Positions 44,704 through 54,025 of a stretch of 64,000 nucleotides of DNA are shown here, one piece after another (the first letter of the stretch is position 1; the number at the start of each line of letters is the position of its first letter). The position numbers and the translations under genes were made by a program. Source of the DNA: Mycetocola zhadangensis (GTDB taxonomy: Bacteria; Actinomycetota; Actinomycetes; Actinomycetales; Microbacteriaceae); contig NZ_RCWJ01000001.1 in NCBI RefSeq assembly GCF_003668565.1, forward strand, positions 186,001 to 250,000, in the 5' to 3' direction. Under the pieces are notes generated by a model that was not told the DNA's origin, made no database searches, and was given only the letters and a program-made list of their open reading frames with translations.

Positions 44704-45698
44704 CAGTTCGCTCCGGAGAATGCTTTGCGGCGGTCGACAATCGCTCGCGAGATGAAGTTGACCACGAACGTGATCACAAAGAGGATCAAGCCGCTTGCGA
44801 TGAGAATGTTGACGCCGACCCCGTGAGCTTCAGGGAAGTTCAGAGCGATGTTCGCGGCGATCGTGTTCGGGTTCTGCGACTGCAGCAGGACCAGACTCAC
44901 GATCAGGCTCGGTGAGAGCACCATGGCAACGGCCATGGTCTCGCCCAGGGCCCGACCGAGGCCAAGCATCGACGCTGAGACAATTCCCGGTCGCCCGAAC
45001 GGGAGGACGGCAATGGTGATCATTTCCCACCGTGTGGCTCCAAGAGCGAGTGCGGCTTCCTCGTGCAGTTTTGGCGTCTGGAGGAAGATCTCACGGGAAA
45101 GTGAGGTGATGATCGGGAGGATCATGACGGCGAGGACGATTCCCACCGTGAGGATGGTGCGGCCGGTTCCGGACACCGGACCGGCGAAGAGCGGAAACCA
45201 GCCCATGTTCTCGACGAGCCAGCTGTAGACCGGCTGGACTGCAGGGGCAAGAACACCGATACCCCAGAGGCCATAGACGACACTGGGGACTGCAGCGAGC
45301 AGGTCGATCACGTAGCCGAGGCTTTGCGCGAGCCGTCGAGGTGCGTAATGGGTGATGAAAAGTGCAACCATGATGGCGAGCGGCACCGCGATGACTAGCG
45401 CGATGAAGGCCGCCCAGACCGTACCGAAGACAAGCGGCCAGACGTAGGACAGGAAGTTTGTGGCGTCGCCCTTGATGTCGCTTTCGTCCGCCGTGAAGGC
45501 AGGAAGGCTCTGTGCGACCAAGAAGATGGCGACAGCGGCGAGGGTGACAAGAATCAGGATTCCGGCGGCGAGCGTTGATCCGCTGAAGATGCGGTCACCG
45601 GGCCGCTGAACGACCTTTGGCGGCACCGCGGGCACCTCGGGCTTGCCGGGGCTTACGGGCTGCACCGGCGTTGCCGGCGGCTGCGCTGTTGTGGTCAT
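44703..45698 (-). CDS. pstC: phosphate ABC transporter permease PstC
   Basis: Second membrane subunit of the phosphate importer. The 331 residues begin with a Pro-rich cytoplasmic segment (about 40 residues), followed by six helices. The EAA-loop region LHEEAALALGATRWEMITIAVLPFGRPGIVSASMLGLGRALGETMAVAMVL near 226-276 is characteristic. The ATG at 45698 starts MTTTAQPPATPVQPVSPGK. It follows pstS by about 100 bases on the minus strand and continues into pstA with a one-base overlap. Confidence 0.95.
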   Translation of the reverse strand: MTTTAQPPATPVQPVSPGKPEVPAVPPKVVQRPGDRIFSGSTLAAGILILVTLAAVAIFLVAQSLPAFTADESDIKGDATNFLSYVWPLVFGTVWAAFIALVIAVPLAIMVALFITHYAPRRLAQSLGYVIDLLAAVPSVVYGLWGIGVLAPAVQPVYSWLVENMGWFPLFAGPVSGTGRTILTVGIVLAVMILPIITSLSREIFLQTPKLHEEAALALGATRWEMITIAVLPFGRPGIVSASMLGLGRALGETMAVAMVLSPSLIVSLVLLQSQNPNTIAANIALNFPEAHGVGVNILIASGLILFVITFVVNFISRAIVDRRKAFSGAN

Positions 45699-45799
45699 GT
45701 GCCCTTGTCTTTACCCTTGTGTGGTTTATGGATTCGAATGAACCCAGTTGCTCGCCCGGCGGATGCATGCATCCACCGGGCGAGCTGAAATGGAATGAG

Positions 45800-46906
45800 T
45801 TACTTGATGGACTCGATGGCCGTTGCGACCTTTGCGCTCAGTTCGCTCGAGAGCGGTGCTGCTCCCGCAGCATCGACCGCGACCGTCTGGCCTTCCTCGC
45901 TGGCGATGTAGGTGAGGTACTCCTTGACGAGTTCGGCGTCCTCAGCGTCAGCGTACTCCTGGCAGGCAATTGCGTAGCTCACGAGAACGAGTGGGTAGTG
46001 GCTCGGGTCCGTCGTCATCCGGTCGAGCTGGATTGCAATGTCGTTCGCCTCGCGCCCCTCGGCCATCGGGGACTCTTCGACGACTGCCGCTGCGGCTTCG
46101 GCGGTGTATCCGACGAACTCCTCACCGACCTTGATCTTTGCGGTGCTGAGGTCGCCCGCCTTGGATGCGTCTGCGTAGCCGATGGTGTTCGAGCCGTTGC
46201 TGACAGCGCTCACCACACCGGAGGTCCCCTGCGCACCCTCACCACTCTGGAACGGGAAGGTGTCGCTCGGTTCCTCGGCCCAGGCGTCAGGCGCCGTCTT
46301 GTTGAGGTAGTCGGCGAAGTTCTTGGTGGTACCTGAGTCATCTGAACGGTGCACAGCCGTGATCGCAGCGGACGGAAGCGACGCGTCGGGGTTCAACGCC
46401 ACCAGTGCGGGGTCATCCCAGCTGGTGATCTCGCCGGAGAAGATTTTCGCGAGGGTCGCGGAGTCAACGTTGAGTTCGTCCACACCATCGACGTTGAAGA
46501 TCACGGCGATGGGAGAGATGTAGACCGGAAGATCGATGGCTTTGGTGTCTGGGGCGCAGCTGGCGAAGTCGCCGGCCAGTTCGTCGTCGCTGAGCAGCGA
46601 GTCCGAACCGGCGAACGCTGCGGCACCGGAGATGAAGCTTTCGCGCCCGGCCCCTGAGCCCTGCGGGTCATAGTTGACGGTGACGTCCTGGTGGGCGGTC
46701 TGGAAGCCGGCAATCCATGCTTCCTGCGCGCTGCCCTGGCTCGATGCGCCGATGCCGACGAGTTCGCCGGAGAGTGTGCTGTCCGAGCTGCCTTCGCTAG
46801 CGCCGCTTTCGTTTGCCGCACAGGAGGTCAAAGAGAGGGCTGCCACAGCTGCGATGACCGCAACGCGGCCGACTTTCGAGAACTTCACGGAATTGTTTCC
46901 ATTCAT
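45800..46906 (-). CDS. pstS: phosphate-binding lipoprotein PstS
   Basis: Extracytoplasmic phosphate-binding component of the Pst importer. The 368-residue precursor has a lipoprotein signal (VAVIAAVAALSLTSCAANES, lipidated Cys near 29). The mature protein shows GIGASSQGSAQEAWIAGFQTAHQDVTVNYDPQGSGAGRESFISGAAAFAGSDSLL near 49-104 and VHRSDDSGTTKNFADYL near 192, which are the phosphate-contact loops of PstS. The ATG at 46906 is chosen because it precedes the signal peptide; an upstream ATG at 46954 would place odd residues ahead. A PHO-box-like repeat lies upstream, as expected for a phosphate-starvation gene. Confidence 0.95.
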   Translation of the reverse strand: MNGNNSVKFSKVGRVAVIAAVAALSLTSCAANESGASEGSSDSTLSGELVGIGASSQGSAQEAWIAGFQTAHQDVTVNYDPQGSGAGRESFISGAAAFAGSDSLLSDDELAGDFASCAPDTKAIDLPVYISPIAVIFNVDGVDELNVDSATLAKIFSGEITSWDDPALVALNPDASLPSAAITAVHRSDDSGTTKNFADYLNKTAPDAWAEEPSDTFPFQSGEGAQGTSGVVSAVSNGSNTIGYADASKAGDLSTAKIKVGEEFVGYTAEAAAAVVEESPMAEGREANDIAIQLDRMTTDPSHYPLVLVSYAIACQEYADAEDAELVKEYLTYIASEEGQTVAVDAAGAAPLSSELSAKVATAIESIK

Positions 46907-46980
46907 TGTGATTTCGGGACGGGCCGGTGCAGGCCCACGAGAAACGTTAGGCACGTGGCCTTACGAGACTCCCTCATCGT

Positions 46981-46998
46981 GGTAAACGGAAGGTTAAC
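46981..46998 (-). promoter_or_regulatory. PHO-box-like direct repeat upstream of pstS
   Basis: On the minus strand GTTAACC-TTCC-GTTTACC gives two GTTWACC units repeating every 11 bases, the spacing of actinobacterial PHO boxes. It lies about 75 bases upstream of the pstS start. A GGTTAACG copy also occurs near 56474, upstream of phoU. A RegX3/PhoP-type regulator is the likely ligand. Confidence 0.55.
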
Positions 46999-47019
46999 GA
47001 CTCCTGAAACCCCGGGCGC

Positions 47020-47955
47020 TCAGGCGCGGGGCTCGTGCGTTTCGATAGAGATAATTCCGGAGCTCGGGTTGGTCGCCGAGAGGTGCACCACGCTGAATGC
47101 GCCCGTGGTCAATCCCGCAGCACTCGAGAGATACGAGCCCGTGATGCTTCCCGTCGCGAGGGCGATCTCACGGAGGATGTCGGGAAGCACGGGGCCGTGA
47201 CTGCAGAGCACCGCGGTCTTGCCCGATCGAACGCGCTTCCCGACGACCTTTCGCACGTCAGACGTTCCGGACTCGTATGCGTCCTGGCTGATCAGGTCGG
47301 TGCGGCGCACATCGATCCCAGCGGCCGCGGCCAGCGGGGCGACAGTTGTGGCACAGCGCACCGCGGTGCTCGTCACGATCCGTCGAACACCGAACGCTTG
47401 GAGCGTTCCGACAATCTCGTTGGCCTGCTCGACACCGCGCGAGGTGAGCGGCCGAGACGCGTCATCGCCCTTCCACGAGGAGGGGGAAACCGCTTTGCCG
47501 TGACGGAGCGCGATGAGCGCGAACGTCGATGTCACGCCTTCGTTCACGAGCGTTGAGAACGTCTCAAGAATCTCGACGTCGTGTTCGTAGCTCAGGTAGC
47601 TCCGCGCGCGTTTCAAAGTGACCCACTCGAGGGCGGCCACTTCGCCGTTTGGCACGAAAGTCGACGCACGCACCGCAGCATCCGTCACCTCGCTCGCCCA
47701 GTAGTGCACGACTTTTTCCCGACCGCTCGACAGGGTGTACGCAGAAACGCCGAGCGGAACCCCAAGCGACACGGCGAGGCCCGTCTCCTCGTGCACTTCC
47801 CGCACAGCGGTCTGTGGCAGGGATTCGCCAGGGTCCACCTTGCCCTTGGGTAACGTCACGTCTGCATATTTCGTGCGATGGATGACGAGTACGTGTATTT
47901 TTCCGTCGATCAGTCGCCAGCAAACGGCGCCGGCCGCATAGACGGCCGTCGTCAC
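47020..47955 (-). CDS. Nudix hydrolase fused to SixA-type histidine phosphatase
   Basis: A 311-residue two-domain enzyme. The N-terminal Nudix domain carries the box [23 protein letters not shown] (near residues 39-61), which fits the GX5EX7REUXEEXGU pattern exactly. The second domain, from about residue 140, is a histidine-phosphatase fold with [11 protein letters not shown] (catalytic RHG) and [12 protein letters not shown] near 248. The arrangement is that of mycobacterial MutT1, which hydrolyses oxidised nucleotides and diadenosine polyphosphates; the substrate here is inferred. It overlaps ppk by 4 bases, so it is probably produced with polyphosphate kinase. Confidence 0.93.
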   Translation of the reverse strand: MTTAVYAAGAVCWRLIDGKIHVLVIHRTKYADVTLPKGKVDPGESLPQTAVREVHEETGLAVSLGVPLGVSAYTLSSGREKVVHYWASEVTDAAVRASTFVPNGEVAALEWVTLKRARSYLSYEHDVEILETFSTLVNEGVTSTFALIALRHGKAVSPSSWKGDDASRPLTSRGVEQANEIVGTLQAFGVRRIVTSTAVRCATTVAPLAAAAGIDVRRTDLISQDAYESGTSDVRKVVGKRVRSGKTAVLCSHGPVLPDILREIALATGSITGSYLSSAAGLTTGAFSVVHLSATNPSSGIISIETHEPRA

Positions 47956-50126
47956 CGGCGGCTCCTCGGTCGCCGTCGCAGACTCGTCTTCAGCATCAGT
48001 CGGTCCTGAAGATCAACGAGCGGCTCTCCGTTCGAGTCGAGGCTGTGGCGTTCCCAGCGCCCGTCGGTTTCGAGGTGCCATGAAGAGGTTTTGTCATCCA
48101 TGGCGACATCGAACAGGCCCGAGATCTCGGCGAGGTGAGCGGGCGAAGAGAGCCGCACGAGCGCTTCGACCCGGCGATCAAGGTTGCGGTGCATCATGTC
48201 AGCGCTGCCGATGAAGACGTGCGGGTCGCCGTCGTTGACGAACGAGAAGATGCGCGAGTGCTCAAGGAAACGTCCGAGGATGGAGCGCACCCGAATCGTC
48301 TCGCTCATGCCCTCCTGGCTTGGCCGCAGGCTGCAGATGCCACGCACCCAGATGTCGACGGGCACTCCCGCCTGGCTTGCACGGTAGAGACCATCGATGA
48401 TTGCCTCATCGACTATCGAATTCACTTTGATCCGGATGCCACTCGGCTTACCTGCCTCGGCGTTCCGACGTTCCTGGTCAATGTGTTTGAGCAGGCCTTT
48501 GCGCAGGTGAAGCGGAGCGACAAGAAGCCTCTTGAACTTCTTCTCGATGGCATAACCGGACAGCTCGTTGAACAGGCGGGTGAGGTCCTTGCCCACCTGC
48601 GCGTCTGCGGTGAACAGGCCGAGGTCTTCATAGGTCCGGCTGGTCTTGGGATTGTAGTTTCCCGTGCCGATGTGGCTGTAGTGCTTGAGTGTTCCCTTTT
48701 CCTCACGGATGACGAGGGCCAGCTTGCAGTGGGTCTTGAGTCCAACGAGGCCGTAGACGACGTGAACGCCTGCCTTCTCGAGCTTCCGCGCCCACGAGAT
48801 GTTGTTCTGCTCGTCGAAGCGGGCTTTGATCTCGACGAGAGCGAGCACCTGTTTGCCGGCCTCTGCCGCGTCGATGAGCGCCTCGACGATGGGGGAGTCG
48901 CCTGAGGTGCGGTACAGGGTCTGCTTGATGGCGAGCACGTGCGGGTCGGCTGCAGCCTGCTCGAGGAACGCCTGGACACTCGTTGCGAACGACTCGTACG
49001 GGTGGTGCACGAGAACATCACCGCGGGAGATGGCGCCGAAGACATCGGCTTTGCCGTTCGGTTCGGCCGGCTGAAATTCGAGAACGGTCGTTGGCACTCG
49101 AGGTGGGTACCGCAGGTCCGGCCGGTCAATACCTGAGAGGCCGAAGAGCCCGCCGAGGTCGAGCGGTGCAGGAAGGCGGTAAACCTCCTGCTCGGTGACA
49201 TCGAGTTCGCGAACGAGGAGGTCGAGCGTGACGTCATCCATGTCCTCGGTGATCTCGAGGCGAATGGGCGGACCGAAGCGTCGGCGAAGCAGTTCCTTCT
49301 CGAGCGCCTGGATGAGGTTCTCGGTTTCGTCTTCTTCGATCTCCACGTCTTCGTTGCGGGTCACCCGGAAGACGTGGTGCTCCACGATCTCCATTCCGGG
49401 GAACAGGTCACCGAGGTGGTTGGCGATGAGATCCTCAAGCGGCAGGTACTGAACGTTGTCGAGGGTTGTTGACGGGTCGACCCGCACAAACCGGGGCAGC
49501 ATCTGCGGGACCTTGAGCCTCGCGAACTCCTGGCGCCCGGTCTTCGTGTTCCTCACACGCACGGCGAGGTTGAGGGAGAGCCCTGAGATGTAGGGGAAGG
49601 GGTGTACCGGGTCAACGGCGAGTGGCATGAGCACAGGGAAGATCTGTCGTGAGAAGTACTCGGTCAGGCGGGACTTATCGTCCTCGGCAAGCGAGTCCCA
49701 GGTTACGACGCTGACGCCGGCTTCGGTGAGGGCCGGCTTCACGGCGTCGCTCCACACACGGGCGTGGCGCAGCTGCAGTTCGTGCGCCTTCAGGGAGATG
49801 TCGTCCAGAACATCGCCGGGGGCCCTGCCAACGTTGGTCGGCACCGCGAGTCCGGTGAGAACACGGCGTTTGAGCCCTGCCACCCGCACCATGAAGAATT
49901 CGTCGAGGTTGGAGGCGAAAATAGCCAGGAAGTTGGCTCGCTCGAGGGCGGGAACCGTTGGGTCCTCCGCGAGTTCGAGCACCCGCTGGTTGAATGCCAG
50001 CCAGCTCACTTCGCGGTCGAGATACCTGCCCTCTGGGAGCGCAGGGTCATCGCGCTCGAACGCGGGATCGAAGTCGTCGTCGTCCCATCCGAGTCCGGAG
50101 TCCTGGGCCATGCTGTCTGGTGCCAT
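47952..50126 (-). CDS. ppk1: polyphosphate kinase 1
   Basis: Synthesises polyphosphate from ATP at the membrane. The 724 residues include the N-terminal PPK domain ([51 protein letters not shown] near 39-88), [43 protein letters not shown] near 403-445, the autophosphorylated His in [26 protein letters not shown] near 475-500, and [15 protein letters not shown] near 643. The ATG at 50126 fits; [14 protein letters not shown] offers a second ATG five codons in. It shares an operon with the Nudix-SixA gene and lies near pst, phoU and regX3-like genes, a phosphate-metabolism theme. Confidence 0.96.
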   Translation of the reverse strand: MAPDSMAQDSGLGWDDDDFDPAFERDDPALPEGRYLDREVSWLAFNQRVLELAEDPTVPALERANFLAIFASNLDEFFMVRVAGLKRRVLTGLAVPTNVGRAPGDVLDDISLKAHELQLRHARVWSDAVKPALTEAGVSVVTWDSLAEDDKSRLTEYFSRQIFPVLMPLAVDPVHPFPYISGLSLNLAVRVRNTKTGRQEFARLKVPQMLPRFVRVDPSTTLDNVQYLPLEDLIANHLGDLFPGMEIVEHHVFRVTRNEDVEIEEDETENLIQALEKELLRRRFGPPIRLEITEDMDDVTLDLLVRELDVTEQEVYRLPAPLDLGGLFGLSGIDRPDLRYPPRVPTTVLEFQPAEPNGKADVFGAISRGDVLVHHPYESFATSVQAFLEQAAADPHVLAIKQTLYRTSGDSPIVEALIDAAEAGKQVLALVEIKARFDEQNNISWARKLEKAGVHVVYGLVGLKTHCKLALVIREEKGTLKHYSHIGTGNYNPKTSRTYEDLGLFTADAQVGKDLTRLFNELSGYAIEKKFKRLLVAPLHLRKGLLKHIDQERRNAEAGKPSGIRIKVNSIVDEAIIDGLYRASQAGVPVDIWVRGICSLRPSQEGMSETIRVRSILGRFLEHSRIFSFVNDGDPHVFIGSADMMHRNLDRRVEALVRLSSPAHLAEISGLFDVAMDDKTSSWHLETDGRWERHSLDSNGEPLVDLQDRLMLKTSLRRRPRSRR

Positions 50127-50224
50127 TGCAATATCTTGTCACCTTGAGCAAACGACTGCGTGCTTTGCCGGTAAACAATCGGGGCGGTCTATGGCGTCCG
50201 ATTCAGCGACAACGGCGCCCGCCG

Positions 50225-51091
50225 TCACGCTCCGAGCTGGTACTGCACGTCGATCGTGTGGTCGGAGAATCCGAGTGAGCGGTACAGGTGAACTGCCGGC
50301 TCGTTGTCGGCCTCAACGAACAGTGCTGCCGTTGAGCATCCCCTGGCGCGCATTCGTTCGAGCCCCGCGAGCATGAGCGATTTACCGAGGCCCCTGCCGG
50401 GTGCTTCCACACCGATGACGTAGATCTCGCCGAGGTCTCCTTCAATCTTGAGCCAGTTGTAGCCGACCATTCGGCCCTCTTCGTCGCGTGCGATCAGGAA
50501 ATCGTCGTTCTGGAACCACGGTTCTGCTCGGCGCCGGTGCAGATCATCGACGGTGATGCTGCCCTGCTCGGGGTGAGAGGCGAAGATCCGTGCGTTGAGC
50601 GCGACCCATTCAACGTCATCTGTTCCAGGACGGAAGCTATCGAAGACGGGTGCTGAATTCGGGGAGCCGGCCAGTGGCATCCGCAATTGAAGAAGGGTGC
50701 GGATCGGGGTGAAGCCGAATCGGCTGGCCAGTGCCCGAGCCGCGGGGTGATCGCCGTGTGACCACGCCTTGAGCCCGGGCGACGCGTCAGCGATCAGCTC
50801 AGCGACGGCGGCGCGGCCGTAGCCGGAGCCCCGCCATTCCGGGTCGATGACGAGTTCAAGTTCGTCGGTTCCGAGAATGGCGGCGCCGACGAGGTGTTCC
50901 GCGGCGCTCGGTGATTCCTGCAGCTCAACAATGAAGTCGAGCCGCCGTGCGCCGCTCTCAGCGTCGAGGAGCGCCTGGTCGTTGAACGGCCCCTGCCCGT
51001 CGACGGTGATGGCCATCCGCACGAGGCGGGTGAAGGCACTCCTGGACGCCGGGTCTTGAAGGCTACGCGTGCGTAGAGTCGGTGGGCGCAC
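50225..51091 (-). CDS. mshD: mycothiol synthase (acetyltransferase MshD)
   Basis: Last enzyme of mycothiol synthesis, which acetylates Cys-GlcN-Ins with acetyl-CoA. The 288-residue protein has two GNAT domains: an N-terminal one ([25 protein letters not shown] near 77-101) and a C-terminal one ([31 protein letters not shown] near 225-255, with the coenzyme A loop). I start it at the GTG at 51091, inside the end of the GlnR-like gene, because GGAGG precedes it and the family N-terminus ([18 protein letters not shown]) needs residues upstream of the ATG at 51016. The overlap with the upstream gene is 29 bases. It supports a mycothiol-using actinobacterium. Confidence 0.9.
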   Translation of the reverse strand: MRPPTLRTRSLQDPASRSAFTRLVRMAITVDGQGPFNDQALLDAESGARRLDFIVELQESPSAAEHLVGAAILGTDELELVIDPEWRGSGYGRAAVAELIADASPGLKAWSHGDHPAARALASRFGFTPIRTLLQLRMPLAGSPNSAPVFDSFRPGTDDVEWVALNARIFASHPEQGSITVDDLHRRRAEPWFQNDDFLIARDEEGRMVGYNWLKIEGDLGEIYVIGVEAPGRGLGKSLMLAGLERMRARGCSTAALFVEADNEPAVHLYRSLGFSDHTIDVQYQLGA

Positions 51092-51752
51092 TGTCCTCCT
51101 CGTAGACGTTGAAACGGTAGCCGACGTTGCGGACGGTGCCGATGAGCTGTTCGAGGTCACCGAGTTTGGCGCGAAGGCGTCGGACGTGAACGTCGACGGT
51201 TCGGGTGCCACCGAAGTAGTCGTATCCCCAGACCTCGCTGAGCAGTTGTTCCCGGGTGAACACGCGGGACGGGTGAGTGGCGAGGAAGCGCAGGAGCTCG
51301 AACTCCTTGTAGGTGAGGTCGAGCGGTTTGCCCTGCACCTTGGCCGAATAGCTGGCCTCGTCGATGACAACACCGGACGTCTGGATTTTGGTCGTCGTCT
51401 GCTCGAGCGCCTGTTTGCCGATAGCAAGTCGAACGCGTGCGTCGATCTCGGCAGGGCCGGCGTTCTCGACGATGACATCGTCAACACCCCAGTCAGCGCT
51501 GACAGCGGAGAGTCCGCCCTCGGTGAGGACGATGAGAAGCGGGACGGTGAGCCCGGTCGTCCGGAGGATCTTGCACAGCGACTTGGCGCCTGCCAGGTCG
51601 GTCCGAGCGTCGATCAGGATCAAATCACTCGAGGGCGCGTTGACGAGTTGAGCCGGCTGGGCCGGTATCTGACGCACACGGTGACTGAGTAAACCGAGGG
51701 AGGGGAGCACGTCATTGTCGACCCGTGAGGTCAGAATCAACAGTTGCGCCAC
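51063..51752 (-). CDS. glnR: GlnR-like OmpR/PhoB-family response regulator
   Basis: A 229-residue regulator with an atypical receiver (1-120) and a C-terminal winged-helix domain ([71 protein letters not shown], about 145-215). The receiver keeps LILIDAR with an Asp near residue 48 but lacks the acidic pair normally found after the first strand ([11 protein letters not shown] instead of a DD pair), as in phosphorylation-independent GlnR. In mycobacteria glnR also precedes mshD, which supports the call. GlnR controls nitrogen genes in relatives. No histidine kinase is next to it. Confidence 0.85.
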   Translation of the reverse strand: MAQLLILTSRVDNDVLPSLGLLSHRVRQIPAQPAQLVNAPSSDLILIDARTDLAGAKSLCKILRTTGLTVPLLIVLTEGGLSAVSADWGVDDVIVENAGPAEIDARVRLAIGKQALEQTTTKIQTSGVVIDEASYSAKVQGKPLDLTYKEFELLRFLATHPSRVFTREQLLSEVWGYDYFGGTRTVDVHVRRLRAKLGDLEQLIGTVRNVGYRFNVYEEDSAPTDSTHA

Positions 51753-51861
51753 GTATGACCTCCAGTGATATCTGCGTCAATACTAGCCACAGCACTGCGC
51801 CGCCCTTACCTCATGCGAACCGGGTGGAGTGCACGTGCGACGAATCGGGCACAATGGAGAG

Positions 51862-52152
51862 GTGACCGATGCACCCATGACCGCCGGACGCACCTGGGGC
51901 GGTATCGCCTCCGTGTGGGCCCTCGCCGTTGTTGGCGCTGTTCTCGTCTCCGTTTCTTCGACCGGTGATCTTCGCTTTTCCCTGCTGGCGCTCGCGCTCG
52001 CCGCGTGCTGCCTGGTCACATTCGTGATTCAGCTGGCCACCACCCGAAAGGTCGGATTCATCGACCGGGTCGGTGCAAGCATCGTCGGCGCTCTGGTGAT
52101 TCTCGGGGGCACCGGCCTTTACCTCAGCATTGTCGCCCTTTTCGGGGGATAG
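51862..52152 (+). CDS. small membrane protein, three predicted helices
   Basis: A 96-residue protein with hydrophobic segments at about residues 10-29 (GGIASVWALAVVGAVLVSVS), 32-54 (FSLLALALAACCLVTFVIQLA) and 69-90 (ASIVGALVILGGTGLYLSIVAL), joined by short charged turns (TTRKVGFIDRVG). GGAG lies just before the GTG at 51862; an ATG at 51877 is an alternative and an ATG at 51829 would add 11 residues. It diverges from the GlnR-like gene and precedes a 37-residue membrane protein by 9 bases. Function unknown. Confidence 0.65.
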   Translation: MTDAPMTAGRTWGGIASVWALAVVGAVLVSVSSTGDLRFSLLALALAACCLVTFVIQLATTRKVGFIDRVGASIVGALVILGGTGLYLSIVALFGG

Positions 52153-52161
52153 ACTGTTCGC

Positions 52162-52275
52162 ATGGATCTCGTAGCGCTTGAACTCTTCTTTGTCGGATTG
52201 CTCGCCGCAGCGAGCCTGGCCATCGGGTTCATCTCCGTCGTGGTGCTCTGGAACCTGTTCCGCGGCCAGCGCTAG
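52162..52275 (+). CDS. 37-residue single-pass membrane protein
   Basis: A tiny gene reading MDLVALELFFVGLLAAASLA, then IGFISVVVLWNLFRGQR, a single hydrophobic helix ending in a basic tail. It starts 9 bases after the upstream membrane protein and is followed 15 bases later by the nitrobindin-like gene, all on one strand. The codon pattern fits the neighbours. It may be a membrane subunit or regulator, or may be non-functional; only size, helix and gene spacing support it. Confidence 0.55.
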   Translation: MDLVALELFFVGLLAAASLAIGFISVVVLWNLFRGQR

Positions 52276-52290
52276 TCTTTCGGGTCGATC

Positions 52291-52887
52291 ATGATCGAAC
52301 TGCCTCTCGACCTTCCGGCTGAGCTCGTTCCGCTGTCGTGGCTGCTCGGCGTCTGGGAGGGTTCGGGCGTCATCGACTACACGGTGAACGATGAGCCGAT
52401 CAGTTACGAATTCGGCCAGCGCGTGAGCTTCAGCCACGATGGTCTGCCGTACCTCAACTACAGTTCGTACACCTGGCTGCTCGACGACGAGCACACGCCA
52501 CTCGTCGCGGAGTCCGGTTACTGGCGACTGCACAGGGTGCAGCAGGCGGGAGACCCTGGCCCGGCCATGCTCCCCGGTGTGGGCGAGCGACCGTTCCCTG
52601 ACGCCGAAAGCGTCGAAGCGCTCCGAAACGCCGACGGCGGGTTCGATCTCGAAGCAGCGCTCGTTCACCCGGGTGGAGTGAGCGAGCTGTACCTCGGCCA
52701 GGTCAAAGGCCCACGCATCGACCTCGGAACTGACGCCGTCATGCGCGCGGCCGGCGCCAAGGATTACGCCGCCGCGACACGCATGTACGGACTCGTTGAC
52801 AACCACCTGCTCTGGGCCTGGGACATCGCCGCGCTCGGGCAGGACCTCCGCACCCACGCATCCGCTCGGCTTGGCAAGGTCGACTGA
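52291..52887 (+). CDS. nitrobindin-like heme-binding beta-barrel protein (FABP/DUF1794)
   Basis: A 198-residue member of the THAP4/nitrobindin family, which binds heme in a ten-stranded barrel and can isomerise peroxynitrite in relatives. The N-terminal PLSWLLGVWEGSGVIDYTV (residues 14-32) with the WxGxG phrase and LVAESGYWRLHRV near 71 are diagnostic. A His near the C-terminus is expected as the heme ligand; candidates are His174-187 in DNHLLWAWDIAALGQDLRTH. In mycobacteria relatives of this gene sit close to glnR-mshD. The start is the ATG at 52291 after a short gap. Confidence 0.85.
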   Translation: MIELPLDLPAELVPLSWLLGVWEGSGVIDYTVNDEPISYEFGQRVSFSHDGLPYLNYSSYTWLLDDEHTPLVAESGYWRLHRVQQAGDPGPAMLPGVGERPFPDAESVEALRNADGGFDLEAALVHPGGVSELYLGQVKGPRIDLGTDAVMRAAGAKDYAAATRMYGLVDNHLLWAWDIAALGQDLRTHASARLGKVD

Positions 52888-54005
52888 TGACTTCGTCACC
52901 GTTCTTCTCCGTCGACGGTGCCGTCCAGTTGCCAGACGCCGTCGACGCGGGTGTTCCGTCGCACTACGGCAGTCCGAACATTGAGCAGCGTCACCTGGTT
53001 GCTGGCTCGGCGATCGTTGACCTCTCCAACCGCGGTGTGCTCTCGGTTGCCGGGCCTGACCGGCTGACCTGGCTCAACTCGATCACGTCGGCCGAACTGC
53101 GCTTTGTGCAGCCAGGCGAATCGAGCGAAACCCTGTTCCTCGACCCGCACGGGCACGTCGAGCATGCAGCCGGGCTGTTGGACGACGGCGACACCGCCTG
53201 GCTGTTCGTTGAGCAGGCCTCTGTCGAACCGCTTGCCGCCTGGCTGAACCGGATGAAGTTCATGCTTCGGGTCGAGATCACCGATCGCACGCCCGAATTC
53301 GCCCGAATCGGCTTTCTCGCCGAGACGGTCCCCGCTGACCTCCCCGTGGCATCCGCTCAGAATATTCCGCTGGTCTGGAGCGACCCGTGGCGAACCGTCG
53401 GCGCCGGCGGCCACCAGTACGCTGCCGGTGAGCACCCGGGCGCGTCCTGGAACTGGCACGAGGCGCTCGTGCCGCGGGACGCACTCGCAACGCTGAGCGC
53501 AACCCGCCAGCCAGCGGGCTCCCTCGCCGCCGAGGCGCTGCGTGTCGCCGCGTGGCGACCGCGCTTTGCCACCGAGGTCGACGAGAAGACGATCCCGCAC
53601 GAGCTCGACTGGCTACGCAGTGCCGTTCACCTGTCGAAGGGCTGCTACCGCGGGCAGGAGACCGTGGCGAAGGTGCACAACCTCGGCCACCCGCCGCGTC
53701 GCCTCGTGATGCTGCACCTCGACGGATCCGACTCGGTGCTGCCGGCAACCGGTGCCCCCGTTCAGGGCGAACGCGCGGGCGAGCAGGTCGACGTCGGCAG
53801 AATCACAACGGCGGTCATTCACCACGAGCTTGGACCTATCGCCCTCGCCGTCATCAAACGATCGGTGAAAGCGGATGCTGTCCTGACAGTGAACGAGGAC
53901 GGCCAGCTGATCGCTGCAGCGCAGCAGGTTATCGTGCCCGCCGACGCTGGCGCCGTCGCCGACGTTCCGCGCCTGCCGCGGCTCGGCGCTGTTCGCCGTC
54001 CCTGA
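52887..54005 (+). CDS. ygfZ: folate-binding protein YgfZ (GcvT-like)
   Basis: A 372-residue GcvT/YgfZ-fold protein involved in maintaining certain Fe-S enzymes with folate. The key motif is HLSKGCYRGQETVAKVHNLGHPPRR near residues 248-272, with the conserved KGCYxGQE. The N-terminal GVLSVAGPDRLTWLNSITSAEL near 50-72 and LFLDPHGHVEHAAGLLDDGDTAWLFVE near 81-107 also fit. The ATG overlaps the preceding stop by one base, so it is coupled to the nitrobindin-like gene. No unusual insert is visible. Confidence 0.92.
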   Translation: MTSSPFFSVDGAVQLPDAVDAGVPSHYGSPNIEQRHLVAGSAIVDLSNRGVLSVAGPDRLTWLNSITSAELRFVQPGESSETLFLDPHGHVEHAAGLLDDGDTAWLFVEQASVEPLAAWLNRMKFMLRVEITDRTPEFARIGFLAETVPADLPVASAQNIPLVWSDPWRTVGAGGHQYAAGEHPGASWNWHEALVPRDALATLSATRQPAGSLAAEALRVAAWRPRFATEVDEKTIPHELDWLRSAVHLSKGCYRGQETVAKVHNLGHPPRRLVMLHLDGSDSVLPATGAPVQGERAGEQVDVGRITTAVIHHELGPIALAVIKRSVKADAVLTVNEDGQLIAAAQQVIVPADAGAVADVPRLPRLGAVRRP

Positions 54006-54025
54006 CATGGCGCTGCCGAACCTGA

